Assembly: GCF_012273895.1 (NCBI RefSeq) | Contig: NC_052120.1 | Location: 5,456,001 to 5,520,000, forward strand | Length of the DNA stretch: 64,000 nucleotides | DNA from: Zerene cesonia | Lineage: Eukaryota; Arthropoda; Insecta; Lepidoptera; Pieridae | Reading direction: 5' to 3' | In this document: piece by piece, positions 36,041-49,847 of the stretch | How the letters are laid out: each line of letters opens with the position of its first letter | Position numbering within the stretch: position 1 is the stretch's first letter | The notes under the pieces: generated by a model | What the model was told of the DNA's origin: nothing | The model's database searches: none | What the model saw: the letters and a program-made list of their open reading frames with translations, nothing else | Translations under genes and position numbers: made by a program

Positions 36041-36232
36041 TTTTAGAATTTGTTGTCCGGGGTCTGAATAAAACACCTCTTTCACTCTCTTCTTAAATGG
36101 AAAAGCCATATACTCTGCTTTTTCTTGCCATGTTAGTCGTGCATTATACGAAGTTCCAACTATTAAATCACGAGCCCAACACGAAGTCACCGTTATAATA
36201 AGGAAAACGCTTAAAATTATTAAAAATTTCAT
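36041..36232 (-). CDS. First exon of an MBF2 / salivary-secreted-peptide family gene (partial)
   Basis: The 64-codon exon starts at an ATG (36230-36232) and ends exactly at a codon boundary before a strong donor CTAAAA|GTGAGT. Residues 1-20 are a classic signal peptide (MKFLIILSVFLIITVTSCWA, cleavage likely after Ala20), so the product is secreted. The mature start RDLIVGTSYNARLTWQE, then IAF-like basic FPFKKRVKEVFYSDPG, matches the N-terminal half of small insect secreted proteins of the MBF2 (PF15868) family, annotated as probable salivary secreted peptides. The family is usually about 110-130 residues, so a second exon with a GG.G...V..K...G.G..F pattern is expected at lower coordinates; I did not find one. 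An ACAGT initiator-like motif lies 38 bases upstream of the ATG. It may be a gene with a distant exon 2 or an orphaned first exon. Confidence 0.7.
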
Positions 36233-36274
36233 GTTGAAGTCGTCTTTAACAAGTAAGATGTTCAATTTAACTGT

Positions 36275-37733
36275 GATAAGCGGCTATAAAAAATGAGCAA
36301 TGAATCTTGAATGATAGGTACGTAAACATATTTATCGCTACTGTATTCCCAGGCAATGATAGCACAATATATATGTACACAAACATTTCGCATCATTGTA
36401 GTTTATACAGAGTGACACTGATAAAAGTAATGATAACAGTAACTCATTTGAATACGTCGTGACCCACAATTACCCATACATATTTCACACTAATAAGAAT
36501 GACCAAAGTAAAACAGTAATGATATGTTCACGATAAATACAGCAAGGATTAATTTGTCTTTATTTCATTATTATTTTTATATTGACCCAGTTCTTATTGT
36601 AAACGTTTGGCCATCGAATAACTTCATAATATAACCTACAATCCACTGTTACTATATATCTATTGTGTTTATCCGTTATCAAGACCAAATGAACTTTTTA
36701 TATAAAGGAGCAACGATCTTAAGTTACGTTTGCGCTCTGTTGATAAAATACATGAAAAGAGTATCATAGAATGTTTAATAGCGAATGAATCGCTTCCTAC
36801 GCTTTTCACGTTTAAATAAAAAGCAATGCACCCACGTTTCAAAATTATAACGCAATGAAGCACGAAGTCAGTTTCACTCAATGAAAGTCTAAATTATTCA
36901 CGTTCTGATATTGCTTATATTTTACAGGCAGTTATTACGTAAGCAACTTAGAATCTATCCATTAAGTCTATAAGCAGTGCCCACGCAACCTTAAGATTTA
37001 ATCAAACGTTACAACAAACACGCAATGCTGAAATTTAGCACAAAGAATTTATTGACATCACATGCATCTAGTACTGTATGTAAAAAATATGTTTTATGGT
37101 AATCATTTTCTTTGCTAAAACGACATACTTTCTTATCGGTTAATCAAAGACCAAAAACAATATATGTATGCTACAAGAAAATCATCTCTATTAGAAAATA
37201 ATTCAATCATAAATTTTGATATCATATAATATCAATCCCAATGTTTTCTCATTTCCAATATTCATACACTATAAATGTAAAGTAAAAAGGATTATAACGC
37301 CTACTAGGCACTTCTAAATCGATAAACATTTGCCTAAACAAGCAAGGATCCTCAAATACAAGAAGGTCAAAATTAATATTACCTTTCTTACTCAGCAACT
37401 CGACCTTCATTGGGTAATAATAATTGGAGGTTTTTATATTGATGAGTACCGTGAAAATAATAACTATAATAACGACCTCTTAAAAAATTTCGGTCATGAA
37501 TAACCTGAATGCCAAACTGGACCAATTAAGGAGCGCATATACAATATTGGGGGAAGTGCAAACGCAAGTACAATTTTATTATTCAAGAACAATCAGTAGT
37601 CTTAGAGATTTCGAACTTAGATTTCGGATTCTCGGAGCTAAAACTTATGATATTCGCAATCTTAATAATGAAACTTTCGTACTGAGACTGATCAGTTTGC
37701 GCTTAATAAAAATAAATGAAAATTTCTTATTTT
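36275..37733. other. Noncoding AT-rich DNA
   Basis: Upstream of the secreted-peptide exon. No gene or named repeat seen. Confidence 0.4.
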
Positions 37734-37757
37734 AATGCTATAAAACTAAAAATTAAA
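37734..37757 (-). repeat. 24-base fragment of the SINE-like retroposon 5' end
   Basis: Exact match over 24 bases to 20090-20113, the 5' end of the family. No flanking duplication. 5'-only fragments are atypical for retroposition and suggest deletion or recombination. Confidence 0.5.
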
Positions 37758-40700
37758 GAGAAAGGAATTTAATTTCCAAGCAATAAAATAAAGACGTGGC
37801 GAAATAAACAGTGATTAGTTAGTAGTCACTATCGGAATATACAATCAATACACCAATAGAGTATTCGTAATGATGTCATAATTGAACGTTTTTGTTTTGG
37901 ATATCTGTCACAATCATTTTATAAATAATACAGCAACTAAATAAAAATAAATTAACACTTAGGTAAACATTTATCACATACGAAATAAAGGAACATAACA
38001 ACGGAAAGACAGATATCTCCAATATAATTTATCTGGCGCTTTAATAAAACCTAAAAATAGAAGCGAAACATAAGACGTATGTTCGCATTTTTCACAAAAC
38101 CGCAGTCGTATATTAAATAAAATAAAAAATACGACAGCGTCTTTGCATGCACAAAATGAAAGTAATATATTTATGTAAATAAATACACCGTGGTTGCTAA
38201 GGTAGTCGCTTAAATCCGTTGAATAGTAAAACGCTTGGTTTTTTTCCTGTAACCTATTCAGCTTTACAAAAAGACTAGTCATCGATTCGTATGAGCTCTA
38301 AGTGCACGAATGTCTAAACGATAACTAGAATTTTGGCCCATAGCGCGCAAGCAATCTGTTTACGTAACAGCCCCCGTTATGCCGAAGAGGGTTCCCGTAG
38401 TAGACGTTAAACATATTGCCTCATAAATCGTAAGAATCCCAGCCAGCGCTATACATCTGTAACCGTGTCGATTTGACTACGTTTTCTTTACGATACCCTG
38501 ATATTGCACCATTTGGATTCACTACAGTTACTGAAATGCACGCTTGTTGATTCTATTACGAATTGATTATTACTTCTACTTTCTAAAAGTACAGTTAGCT
38601 ATCGGTCGCTTAAAAGGAGAAAAACAACAAGGGCGTATCGAAAAAGTCTCGTGCATAAATTACAAAAGGCTGTTAAACCTTAAAAGTAGGTTAAACTGAG
38701 TTTTATAAGTTTGTACAAGATTAGACATCTACACGAATACGGCAGGGTGCTCAACATCGCACGCGTTACAATTGTTGCAAAATTGCTTTTGTTGCCCGAT
38801 AAATTAGAAATACTTCAGGGGCAGCGGAAAGTTTTCTTTTGTTCATCGTCTGGAGATGTTATTTTCACACTGTAACTTAATTTTTCGCATTAAAGAATAA
38901 CAATAACAGAACGGTAACAATTTTAATAACGCCATCTTCTTAACTCATTTAGGTACGCGAATATGAAGTTGATTTAATTTTTTGTTTTGAAAATAAAAAG
39001 CACGATATTGTTATCTTCATTTTTATTACGATCTTTATCGTTTTTTGTATATGTCTTGTAAACGTATCCATTATCGTACTTTACAGACAGACAGTAATTA
39101 CCGTGTGTGAAGGTATAAGTCATATTCGCGTTGCTATGAAGGAGTAAGACATTTCCATCCTTTCATTTTAATGTGGGCTGTTTATCTAAGGTTGTTGTCA
39201 TATATTTACAAACGTGAGTGGGATACACTTAAATTTAGAAAATCCTTTACAGAACCCATAAGGTGAGCACCATTTTACGTAGCCACCAAACATGCTATTT
39301 GAATACCAATTTGTATTCACTATTCTGATGCAACAAGGAATGTTCAAAATCATAATAATTCACTGCTTGTATTCCTACTAATATATGAAAAACCTAGATA
39401 ATGAACACCTAAATGGAAGTATTATACTTTATTTTTTTGTAAGTTTTAATTTGTATATAAAGTAAACTGCTATCTTAAATAAAAATCAATTTCTTAAAGA
39501 AATAAATTAAAAGGAACAAGTCATAAAATACCTAGTTATTAAAATTTGAAGAAGTTTAAAAATAGTACAAAAATTCGTCTATTAATGCAGCAATCTCCAC
39601 AACTCTCGTTATTACGAGTTGCGACGGGAAAACGTAAAAAGCTTTTAAAAACTTATTTACTGGAGACGTTGGAAATAATGAAACATCCATTCATTTTTTG
39701 GATTTACAAGCCTTTTATTCAGTTTATAAGACAGCAAAAGGACCTAATTACTTTATGGTTCAGGCCATTACACAGAATGCAAAAAGTTTACAAATAAGGT
39801 AGTTACAAAACAAAGATTTAATTAAGAAGATATATAACAATCCATTTATTGCCCAATGCCGGGAAGTAATGCATTGTGTAAGTACAGAAGAGAACTATAC
39901 CTAAATAAATAACTAAGTTGAACATATTCGTAGATAGTGGAAAGACTATTCCATTATTATGCTAGCAAGTGCTGACAAAATGATTTTTTTCTGAATAAAT
40001 TGAAATGAAAAAATGATATCAGTTCATATAATTAGGGACTCTTAACGTGATCTCGTACAGCTGAGCTTTGTAGATGTTGAATGCGAAATTTTCAATTTAT
40101 TGCTATAAAATGTAGCAAGTGTAGAGGTGAGGGTTAATGTGTTGAAGTATTTCGTGTGGAATACATTATTTCAGTAAAGCGTCTACTCTGAATATTACTA
40201 CTTTAAAGTTCTTACATCATCACTATTTAAATTAAATTCTAAATAATGGTGTACACGAAAAGTGCGAAGTATTCTCAAAGTGTTTTAATTCTTAGATTAT
40301 GAATGAAAAGAACTTAAGTCCTGAATATGGAATACTTTGCCTGGATTAACTTATGCTGAATCTAAAATAATATAAACAAAAGCTAAATTAATTTTTGTTT
40401 GTATGTAATTTAAAAAATCACTCTACGATTTGAAAGTTTTAGATTTTAGTTTATCTATACTAGTTAAGTAAACTAGATTGGCAGGGCTAAAACTCATGCA
40501 AAGTCAGAGTCCAGACAGTTAAGAAAAGCAATATCGAATTGTATAAATGGGCAATTTATTGGAAATAGGTTCACGCCTGACTCGTCGACGCGACTATTAC
40601 CAAAGCTGTATATGTAAAACTGTTTTCCCTTGAGATTTTTTTGTAAGAGATACTTAAATATCTTCTGAACCAGTTTGAATGACAAGTATCTAAAATAAAC

Positions 40701-42454
40701 TATGAGGATTAAGCAATACGTATATCATTGATTTTCAATTCTAAGAGAAAAAAATATGTATTTTTTTAATCTTTACAATGTCCTAGTGATACATAAAAAA
40801 AATCCAATATAAGTTGAACGCAGACACACACAAGCTATATCTAATATTTGCCGTAATCGTGAAACATTTCTTGCCTACCTTTAGATTTTCTAAAGCCATT
40901 TTAAAGAATTAATCATATTTAATTAAATATGTTACGTTACGTTGTACATAGTGGAATGATGCTCTTGTTTATAATAGTTATGAAAAATGTTTGCTACAAA
41001 ACTTCATTCTCAGTGGTAACTGGTAACCATGTATAACCCAAAATAAGTCTTAAAATGTAAACGTGGGCAGAGTTTAAAACCACACGCTCATAAAGCGCCA
41101 ATTTATTTATAGCAAATATAATTCTCAGCGAGAAATACCCACCCAACTTTTATTTGTCACAACCACGCTCATCAAAACATCATTAACCAAAAAGCAGTCA
41201 CTTTACGACATAACATAAAATCTCATCTTGTTAGCATGTTTACTGGTTTCTCTGATATATTTTTAATAGACTATTTCTGCTATGTTCTCATCTTGGATGT
41301 ACTAACATATTTTTAATTGAAATAAATTATTACATAAACATGATACAACTAAGCATGATGAGTGTAGATTCGATGTTTAATGTTTGCAAAAGGAAAAGCA
41401 AGCAAATTTGTATCTGATGGACGATAAATTACTAGAAAACTAGTAACTGCACATAAGTTTATAATAGACTTTCAGATTCTATATAACAAACAAATATTAT
41501 TACTAAATACCTGATCTTTTCGGTAGGTATCAAAATTTTAAAGATTATTGTAATCATAATCCAAGCAGGGAAATAAAAATATCATTAAGATCCGTAAAAC
41601 CATTTTAGATTTATAAATGGTGTAACTAACGTAACTTTCTATTTAAATGAAATTACCTTTAGTTTAATGTATTGTAATTTGTAATAGTGTTGTGTATTAT
41701 TTTAATGCAGATAAATACGCGATAGTTAATTTTATCAGTTGTTACTATTACCGTAGCGTAACATCGCATAGTATTGCGAACAAGCAGGTGTTGTTTTATC
41801 AGTAGCGGGCGGGAACATTGGCCTCACTTCCGCCCTTATCTTAGTTTACTCGCTTTTGCCTGGGAATCGTATACGAGAAGTCAGCTGTGCTCTTTCAAGT
41901 ATTACGGAATCGCGGAAATATAAAGATAGAAATGCTTCTCTCTCGCTGTTGTGAAGTTTCCGTGATATCATTGTTGCTGCAAATTCAACGTTAGGCTATT
42001 TTCCTCAAACAAGTTTATAGAAGTACTTTTGGTTATAAGTAAGCGGACGAATAATTCCTTTGTACACAATATGGACATTTTTAGTGACAACGCATGCGTG
42101 ACTCGTAACACATGCTTACGACGGCATATCTTATTTGCTGTATTGTTTCTTTAGAATGAACAACGTTATTCTTGGTTTGGCTGGAAAATTGGAAAGTTAT
42201 CTTAATTTTTAAAAGCTTTGCAAATAAATTATAATCAATACAAAATTAATTTACTGTAAGTGATCGTCAATAACGTTTTGAGATATAAAGACAGAATATT
42301 CAATTTCAGTACGATTCCAATTCCCAGGACTTTAATTAGAAATGAAAAACTTACCGCAAATAAACACACGATTTACAATCTATAAATAGATACAAAACTA
42401 AACAAATGACGAAGCAAAAGCCTCAACTTTTTGCCTCCATTTCATAAATTAATA
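37758..42454. other. Noncoding DNA with two GC-balanced islands
   Basis: No supported gene. Island 38290-38480 has no long frame in any phase, fitting a conserved noncoding element. Island 41790-41960 has a 61-codon plus frame without ATG. The plus frame at 39546-39797 starts from TTG, is Lys/Leu-rich and has no family features. The remainder is AT-rich. Confidence 0.4.
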
Positions 42455-42805
42455 TTTTTTTTTTTTTTTTATGTCTCAGTCGGCAATGGAGCTGGTGGGA
42501 CGCCTGATGGTAAGCGCTACCACCGCCCATGAACATTTGTAGAGGCGTAAAGTCGATTACAGACCTTACGCCTCTACAAATGGATTGCCGACTTTAAATT
42601 GGGAAGTGATTAAGAAAGGATTGGCGAGAGGAATAAAGGACTGGGAAGGGGAAGGAAAAGGATATGGGCCTCCGGCTCTCCCACTCACCGAACGAAACAC
42701 AGCAGAATGCTATTTCACGCCGGTCTTCTGTGGGGGTGTGGTACTTCCCCGGTGCGAGCTGGCCCAATTCGTGCCGAAGCGTGCTCTACTACCACATTCA
42801 GATGT
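42455..42805 (+). repeat. Near-complete lepidopteran GAGGCGTAA-core interspersed repeat
   Basis: Starts after a 16-T run and contains GTCGGCAATGGAGC, CGCCTGATGGTAAGCGCTAC and a perfect 17-bp inverted repeat (CATTTGTAGAGGCGTAA at 42534-42550, TTACGCCTCTACAAATG at 42566-42582). It continues with GGGCCTCCGGCTCTCCCACTC and ends GCGAGCTGGCCCAATTC, GTGCCGAAGCGTGC. I recognise this as a widespread lepidopteran repeat. Related copies are at 49848-50170 (minus, almost full), 19589-19656, 12778-12955 and 21062-21200. The 85-codon plus frame inside is not a gene. The leading T-run may be the reverse of an A-tail, implying the retroposed strand is minus. Confidence 0.8.
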
Positions 42806-45800
42806 AGTCTTCCTCATTTCATTATATTGTAAACTATGCTAATATTTATTTTGCACGATCTGTTATTCCTTATCCTGTGTCTGTATCCTTTCAAACGGTA
42901 CATTTACAATAATTTCATTTAGATTTTTATCATTTAAAATAAATAGAACTAGTGAAAAAGGTCGTGTGAAACTATTTTCTTCAATTGCTGTATCAGTGTA
43001 TCGTATGTTTATTCGACAAAATGAACACAATTATTTGCCAAAGCTAAATTATAAGCCAATGGTTAATTCAGTCATTTCTCTATGTTCTTAAGAACATAAT
43101 AATACAGGTAATAAATATAAGATATAAGACGTTGAATACAATGAAATACACTCACAATAAAAATATTAATAATTATATTAAAGTTTACCCAACGTAAAAC
43201 CAGAACATTTGTCACCAAATAGATTTCGGGTGAATGAAATCCAACCACGACAAATTAATTATTTGGCGTTGTACAGTACACGTAGTAGTACCTCAATACG
43301 TGTACATGTCACCATGAGCCGTTGGTAGACACGTATTCCAGTAAGCAGGCATTATCAAATATTTAAAATCGATAAAGAAATCTCGAAATGAAAATCCAAG
43401 ACTAAACAAAACCGATAGTTTCCAGTTTGTTGCTCACCCTGAACAGGATTCATAGGTATTAGGGAAAGTTTGAGAGTTGAGCCCACGACTCAACGGCGAT
43501 CGATGTCTGGTCGTCGGAAAGCTCCTACAGATTACTGAACCATTTACATATGAAACGTTTTACTGAACGCCTGCACTTGCCTTGTACTTTTATCCAACTG
43601 TTCCATAACATACTTATTCCAGTAAATCCGTCTTATGTAAAACGAATTCGCCTCGTATATTCATATGTAATGGACGCTTCGATAAAATTTCCTTTTATAT
43701 TATCTTTTCTCGCATTTGATGTTTTACAAAATCACGATTGAAGGCAAACTCTTTAACTTGGGATTTCTTTGTAAATTTATAGGTTATATGCTTTTATATT
43801 TGCTATTTCATTATATTAAGATGCTGTTATTGAAATATCAAATTGTTTTTTAACAAACTTAAGAGAAATTGATTGCTTAAATTAGCCATTTTCATCAAAA
43901 ATAATCTGAACGTAATGAACTTCAAGAGCTTTCTATCAAAGCTCTCGTTCAGTAAATTTCCAATATGATTACGAGGCTAAAATAAAATACGTACTGAACA
44001 TTTTCAGAACAATCATTATTTTGCAAATTAGTTAATAATATAAATAAAATTTACACAAAGACGGTGTCCCGGCATCCAAAAAATTTCTGAGCATTTGTGC
44101 AAATTTTATATTATTCAAATTCAATAATGCAAATTTTAACATATGTTGGCGTTTATAAAATTTCTTACACATTAATCATATTGAACTTTCTCATAAAACT
44201 ACTGATTTGCAGTGTACGGAGAATATTATATAATGTGTAACAATTATTAGTTATATCCACTCTAGTTTACCCAGAGTGTTTATCGTAATAAATAGTAAAT
44301 CTCAACAAGGTTAGTAAATGTATTAGTAAACTATTCAATAAAAGCACTTAGCCGATTTAGATTGTAGTCAATACCTAAATTTCGGTTTTCCAATAACTTT
44401 CATGTTAATTTTCACGTTCAATAACTTTCATTTCAATAAATGAATTATTAATAAATAATTGGTAGGTTCATCTAGATCTACAGTCACAATATAGTGACGT
44501 CCCTTCATTTTCGTCTACTTAAACTATAAACTTTCAACGAAGGTCTAACGAACGCTTCCCTGCTGAGAGTTATAAGAGAAAGTCGTTTCTATATGTAGAA
44601 TTTCAAATTCTTCTAGATATAATTAACAACAGACATATTTGTAAAATTTGCCAGTTACAGTTTACTTGTATAATACATGGATGTTGACTGTGTTAAGAAA
44701 TTATTGATTTGTAAAGCTGGATACATTATGTTACTTAACCCGAATCAACGTCGTCGAATTTAACTCCTATGGGAGCCTGAGCGTCAAAGACTAGATACGG
44801 AAACTTTCTTGAATTATTCCTTAGTATCGATTCATAGATAAACGCTTGAAGTAACGTAATATTAAATTGTGAACGTTATGGATTGAAATTTAAAAATGTC
44901 TTTTATAAATCAAGATAAATTAAACATAGATTTCTATGATAATATTTCGTCACTTGCAATAACTCAAGATATGTGCTAGAGCTAGCGATAAATTCTGTTG
45001 AGGATTGAAACTGTCTCATTTCCACAAATATCATTTTCCCTCCAAATCGTTTGATCCTTGCTGAATAACGAATCAGACATGAGTAGTGAATACTTATGGA
45101 GCGATATCATCAATAGTGCTCTTAATTCCTATCCTTCCTTAGGTGTGGATTTTTTAACGATTATAGCACACAAACACGCAAATAACTAGGCAATTTAGTT
45201 TAAATTACTTTCCAACGCGATAAACAATAGCTCTTTTTGTGTTTCATACAAATTTGAATGATCATTTAAGATATTTATTTTAGGAATAACGATAAAAACA
45301 TGGCACTTAACTTATTACAAATGCGAAACACCCCTTTCAACAAAACCTTCGTGCAAACCTTCAACCGTCGTTTGAGCAAAATTATACTAGTTTTGTGGAC
45401 GTTTCATTTTCTGTGTTGAAATATCTTCTCTTTGTTTTTAATTATTTTTACATACAACACTTATTGATTAATATTCATATTATCAGACCACCGTTATTAA
45501 TTGATCATAGATCACAGGCTCTAACTACTATATCACTATTATAAGCAAAAGATATAACAGCATATAAATTCTTTTGTAATAAATGTTCACTGTTTAGTTA
45601 TCAACATTGAGTATTATTCATTTTTATATCCTGTGTTTATATTCGTAGTTAATAAACAGTCATGGATTTGGTAAAGTGGAGTTCTTTCTGGACGCTTTAG
45701 TCACTGCAGTCTGGAAACTCTAGAAAGAATTTAATAAAGATAATATTAAAGTATGCTGTACTGAATGTATAGAATACCAGTAGATAAATATTCTTTAAAA

Positions 45801-46125
45801 TAGGATTAAATAAATTTTAAGCATCTGTAAACTTTACTTTTTGTAAATACTTGAAATATCATCCAAAGAATTTAAATTTACAATTATGCCATTAATAACA
45901 AATATTCTATAAATCTGCACGATACTGAGAGACAAATAAGACTTAAAAATAAGAGAGTTTTATATTATGTTCATGCCATTTTCAAAGTATCCGATCTTTT
46001 GTAAGTCACTTTCGTCTATTAAAACTTCATCTAGACGAGATTTAAACTTCCTCGCTAAAAGCTTCGTATGCTACAAAACAGTTCTTATTTGTTTCAGGAA
46101 CACGAAGCGCTTGGCATAAAATCCA
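42806..46125. other. Noncoding AT-rich DNA
   Basis: No gene or named repeat. A short direct repeat of CAATAACTTTCAT occurs near 44390 and 44422. Confidence 0.45.
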
Positions 46126-46587
46126 ATGCGACATATTTTATGTAGATTAGGCAATTTAACTACAACAACCGTACATGTTTCAATTACTTTACGTTATACT
46201 GACAACACACATTCAATTCTTCTTATACAAACAATGTTCAGCTTTGCGTATGCTATTACGCGTTACAATCTGGGCGATATTTATGGCACGAGAGAACTTA
46301 CGCTAGATTTAACTTTGGGAATGATTTCTGAAGTTCCGGTTATTTTTCAACGTATGAAAAGGAGAATGGGCCCATATTTTAGGCGTCACTACTCCATTAG
46401 TGACGTAGGAACCCCAACCAATGTGGTAGGGCGAATCTGCAGTGACAGGGGCGTTCACCCCGAATGCAGGCAACCCTCGTTTTTGTTACAAAATCGATAT
46501 ATTTGGACCACTGCTTGCTATTTCAAACAACTGACGGCAAAGAGACACACTTTATTCCATTCTAACTTAATCTTGCTGCCATTTTAA
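46126..46587 (+). other. 153-codon ORF of doubtful coding status
   Basis: The longest gap-free ATG-type frame after the terminal exon, but no signal peptide, domain or family is recognised and its composition is mixed. The start codon is an ATG at 46126. GC rises only in the middle (46370-46480), which holds a hairpin (CGTCACTA-CTCCAT-TAGTGACG, about 46384-46405) containing two TGACG half-sites of the CREB/ATF type. That pattern fits a conserved regulatory patch crossing a chance frame better than a gene. If real, it would be a single-exon gene of unknown function. Confidence 0.2.
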
Positions 46588-49500
46588 AGCAATTGATTTG
46601 TTACGTTTTGCAAAAATCAAAAACGCTTCTTGGCATTTTCAAGTAAATATTACTCATTCCATGCGTTTATCGATTTAGAACTCTGCACAGAAATTGAGAA
46701 AACGTTGATGCTCATTTAGCAGATATTTAATTCATATCCTTTCAGATATTCAATGAATAAGTTGAACTTCAACCCGTCAACCAATCCTGAAGAGAAACCC
46801 TAAGATGAAAGAAAAAAAACTGTAGGGTAAATTTAAAGGAACTATGTACGTCCTATTCTATTTAAATGGTTTTTTATTCCTTATAATGGCGTAATTAATT
46901 CAGTTTCTACAAACAAGATGCTTTACATTAATGAAAACAGCGAAAAATCTTTATTGGCATACAGCCGGCTTATAGAATTCCAATATATTATCCCCCAACA
47001 TACACATAGTCCATGCCGTTTGCAATGCATTGAATGTAGTAGATATTACCTCATAATACCTCTGACTGTCTGGCATATCTACTGAGTACCCATTTCGGCC
47101 GATGATACCTTCTATATCCATATATTGTGTTATTATAGGTTTAGTATTAAACCTAACTACTGAGTCTACTAAGTCGAACTGATTGTATTCAGCAAGTCGA
47201 TAACAATCAGTTTTTTATAAATGATTGAAATGTGTATTGCGCATAATATCATCTTATAGAAATGTTGTAATATGGCTTTTACAAAGCTGTTATACAATAG
47301 TGCGAAATAAAAGAAAATACACGAAACTACTTTGTAAACAAAAGAATACACCCATGAAATTATACAATTTCATGTAGGAAGCGTCTTAAAGGAATTCCGA
47401 AAGAAAAGCGAAACTTGTAAAGGCTTGTAATGGCTTTAAGGAGATTGCAGCTTATTTTCGAGGTATTATTTTACATGGATTTTTATTCTCGTTACGTTTA
47501 TTCCGAGGGTTGAGCTTTAATATACTTCCCTTCATCTTAAAAACAATATACTTTACATATATTTGCTTCTTACTCCATAAACTTAGTACGATCTTTCGTA
47601 GTAAAAAAGACGAATGCGTTTTTAGGACGAGTTAATTCCAAAGAGGACGTTGTTATATTTTTTAATAGTTAAGTGCCTTCATTTCTAGACAAAACAATCG
47701 TTATTTTAGTATTAAATTTCCATTATATTATTAAGTATCAAATAATTAATTAAAAAATAAATAATATTATACGGATACATAATATAAGTTTGGTATTTTT
47801 AAAGATTTTTTTTCATATTTAAACCAAGCAAACGAATCTATGGAAACATGTCATGGTAACCCGAACCGAACCCGAACGAACTTAAATCTAAGTCTCAAGG
47901 GTTTGGTTTATATTTCAGTTCTTGCTTGTACATGTAAGCTACGAATTAGTGTTGCGACAGCGGCTGTTCCCTTTGTTCTTTACACAAACGTCTTTACACA
48001 AATATAACACAACTTTGACACAAACTAAAGCGTTATCTAATAACTACATTTAGTGCCCTTGTAGTCTAAAATTGTGATTTTACTTCCAGTATATTGTACT
48101 CTGTCTTATTCATTTATTCTATTTAAATACAACACAGAGGTGCTGAAAATACTTTCTATCACATTTCGGACGTGTTTCCACTAACATGACACAAAGAATA
48201 AGAAAAGAGAAAGCTTTTATTTCTAAATATCTAGTTTATAACACGTCTTCGTCTAAAAGGCTTTCTAATAAGCGGTAGGGATTGGCTGCGGAACTGCGCG
48301 AAAAACGAACATTTCCACTGAACCCTCCGCTTTTATAACCCAGATTGAAATGTAACAAAGTGTAGCTTAGTCTACAAAATCGCTATTTTACCGTACGCCA
48401 TTCTTAGACGTATTAAAGTTAACCTGTAGATAATTGCGTTCACCGTAGCTTCAATATTAACTTTATTTCATAAAATATATAAAATTTAAAATTTAGAGGA
48501 GAAACCTAACACCAGCTTTTTTCTAAATGTAATTATGTCGTAAAGTTTATAAGAAACATGAGCCAAGATAACAAAACAAAAATACGCTACAAAATTTATC
48601 CTGTTGTATTAACCTATTTTTGTGAGATATATGGTATCTAGGCTATAGATATGAAGATAATATTACCTTATGTGAATTATGGCTCAAATATTTTCTGACT
48701 ATTACTTGTTATAAACGATTTATGAGAATACTCCATACTAATACATCATAATAACAGTTTACTTTTGGTTTATAATCCATCCTCTCATTTAGTGATTGAC
48801 ATATATGTATATATTTGTATATATTTTTTCTGGATTTTAATTTACTCCGTTTAAACACATGTTTATATATACACACATGTAATATTAGTTTCATACGAGT
48901 ATGTTACGATTATCATTAAGTACTAAGTAAGGATATTAAATTACAAACACTTTTTCGGAACATTTATAATGCTATGACAAACTAATTTGAAACACCCGCA
49001 CAATCAAAGCACTCTATGTCAGGAATAAAAAGAAATATTGTAGCAAAAAACGGTAAATTTTTATTATTCGCATTTAATTTCAGTATCATATTTGTAGTAA
49101 CACTCATATAATGCATCCATTAAAAGTAAAATTTAATTTAATATTGTTTTCAAATACACACACAGAGGTTAAGTATTTATCTGAAATCACATGCATGAAA
49201 AGCCTTTTAATACAGAAGTTTATTTAAGTTCTTGGACATGAGTCCATGAAATATGTTGACGTAGGTACTACATCTATGTCTACAGGCCAATTAGATGGAG
49301 TGCGTGTTGGTTAAAGTCACATGTGTATGTTAAGCCTATCCGTCTACATATTTCAGCCGAAACAAATACTTTATTGCTATACGACTACATACAGACATAT
49401 CGTCCTGGTCATATATTAAGCATATGTCATTTACCTTATAGAGAAGTGTAAGTTTAAGTTAGAACCTGCATATTTTTCTGAACGTTAAGATTTATGCACA

Positions 49501-49847
49501 ATGAAATGCATTAAACGCAATGCAGTCAATTGTAACTAAAATAACAAGGGCCAATGTCAAAACGGTGGAAATTTATTTTTGTTTCTTTCTACTCCGAGTT
49601 TTCTTATACAAGAAATGCTTGAAATGAATTACTTTTTCGGAAATAACCTAATTCAATCTTATTTTGCATTGCATTCTGCATGGACTCTGGTTGAAATATT
49701 GACAAAAAACACATACTTTTAAATTGTTCAGACCGATACATTTGTTGTTAGTCCCTACAGGCTAAAGCAGTACAGCTTTTTGTAAAATTTAAATCATATT
49801 AGCTTCACCTCTATGTTTGTAGGTTTGTTTGAAACCGACTCTTTTAG
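46588..49847. other. Noncoding AT-rich DNA
   Basis: No gene. A GC-balanced patch at 48240-48345 and a GAACCGAACCCGAACGAAC tract near 47860 are the only departures from AT-rich background. Confidence 0.45.

Noticed and set aside
36263..36265. Upstream start giving an 86-residue product for the secreted peptide
   Set aside because: That codon is TTG; the first ATG with a signal peptide directly after it is at 36232.
42585..42842. 85-codon ORF as a gene
   Set aside because: It lies wholly inside a dispersed repeat with other copies in this window that do not keep the frame.
45675..45735. Imperfect hairpin as a pre-microRNA
   Set aside because: Only the outer 8-9 bp pair; the interior does not fold into a continuous stem.
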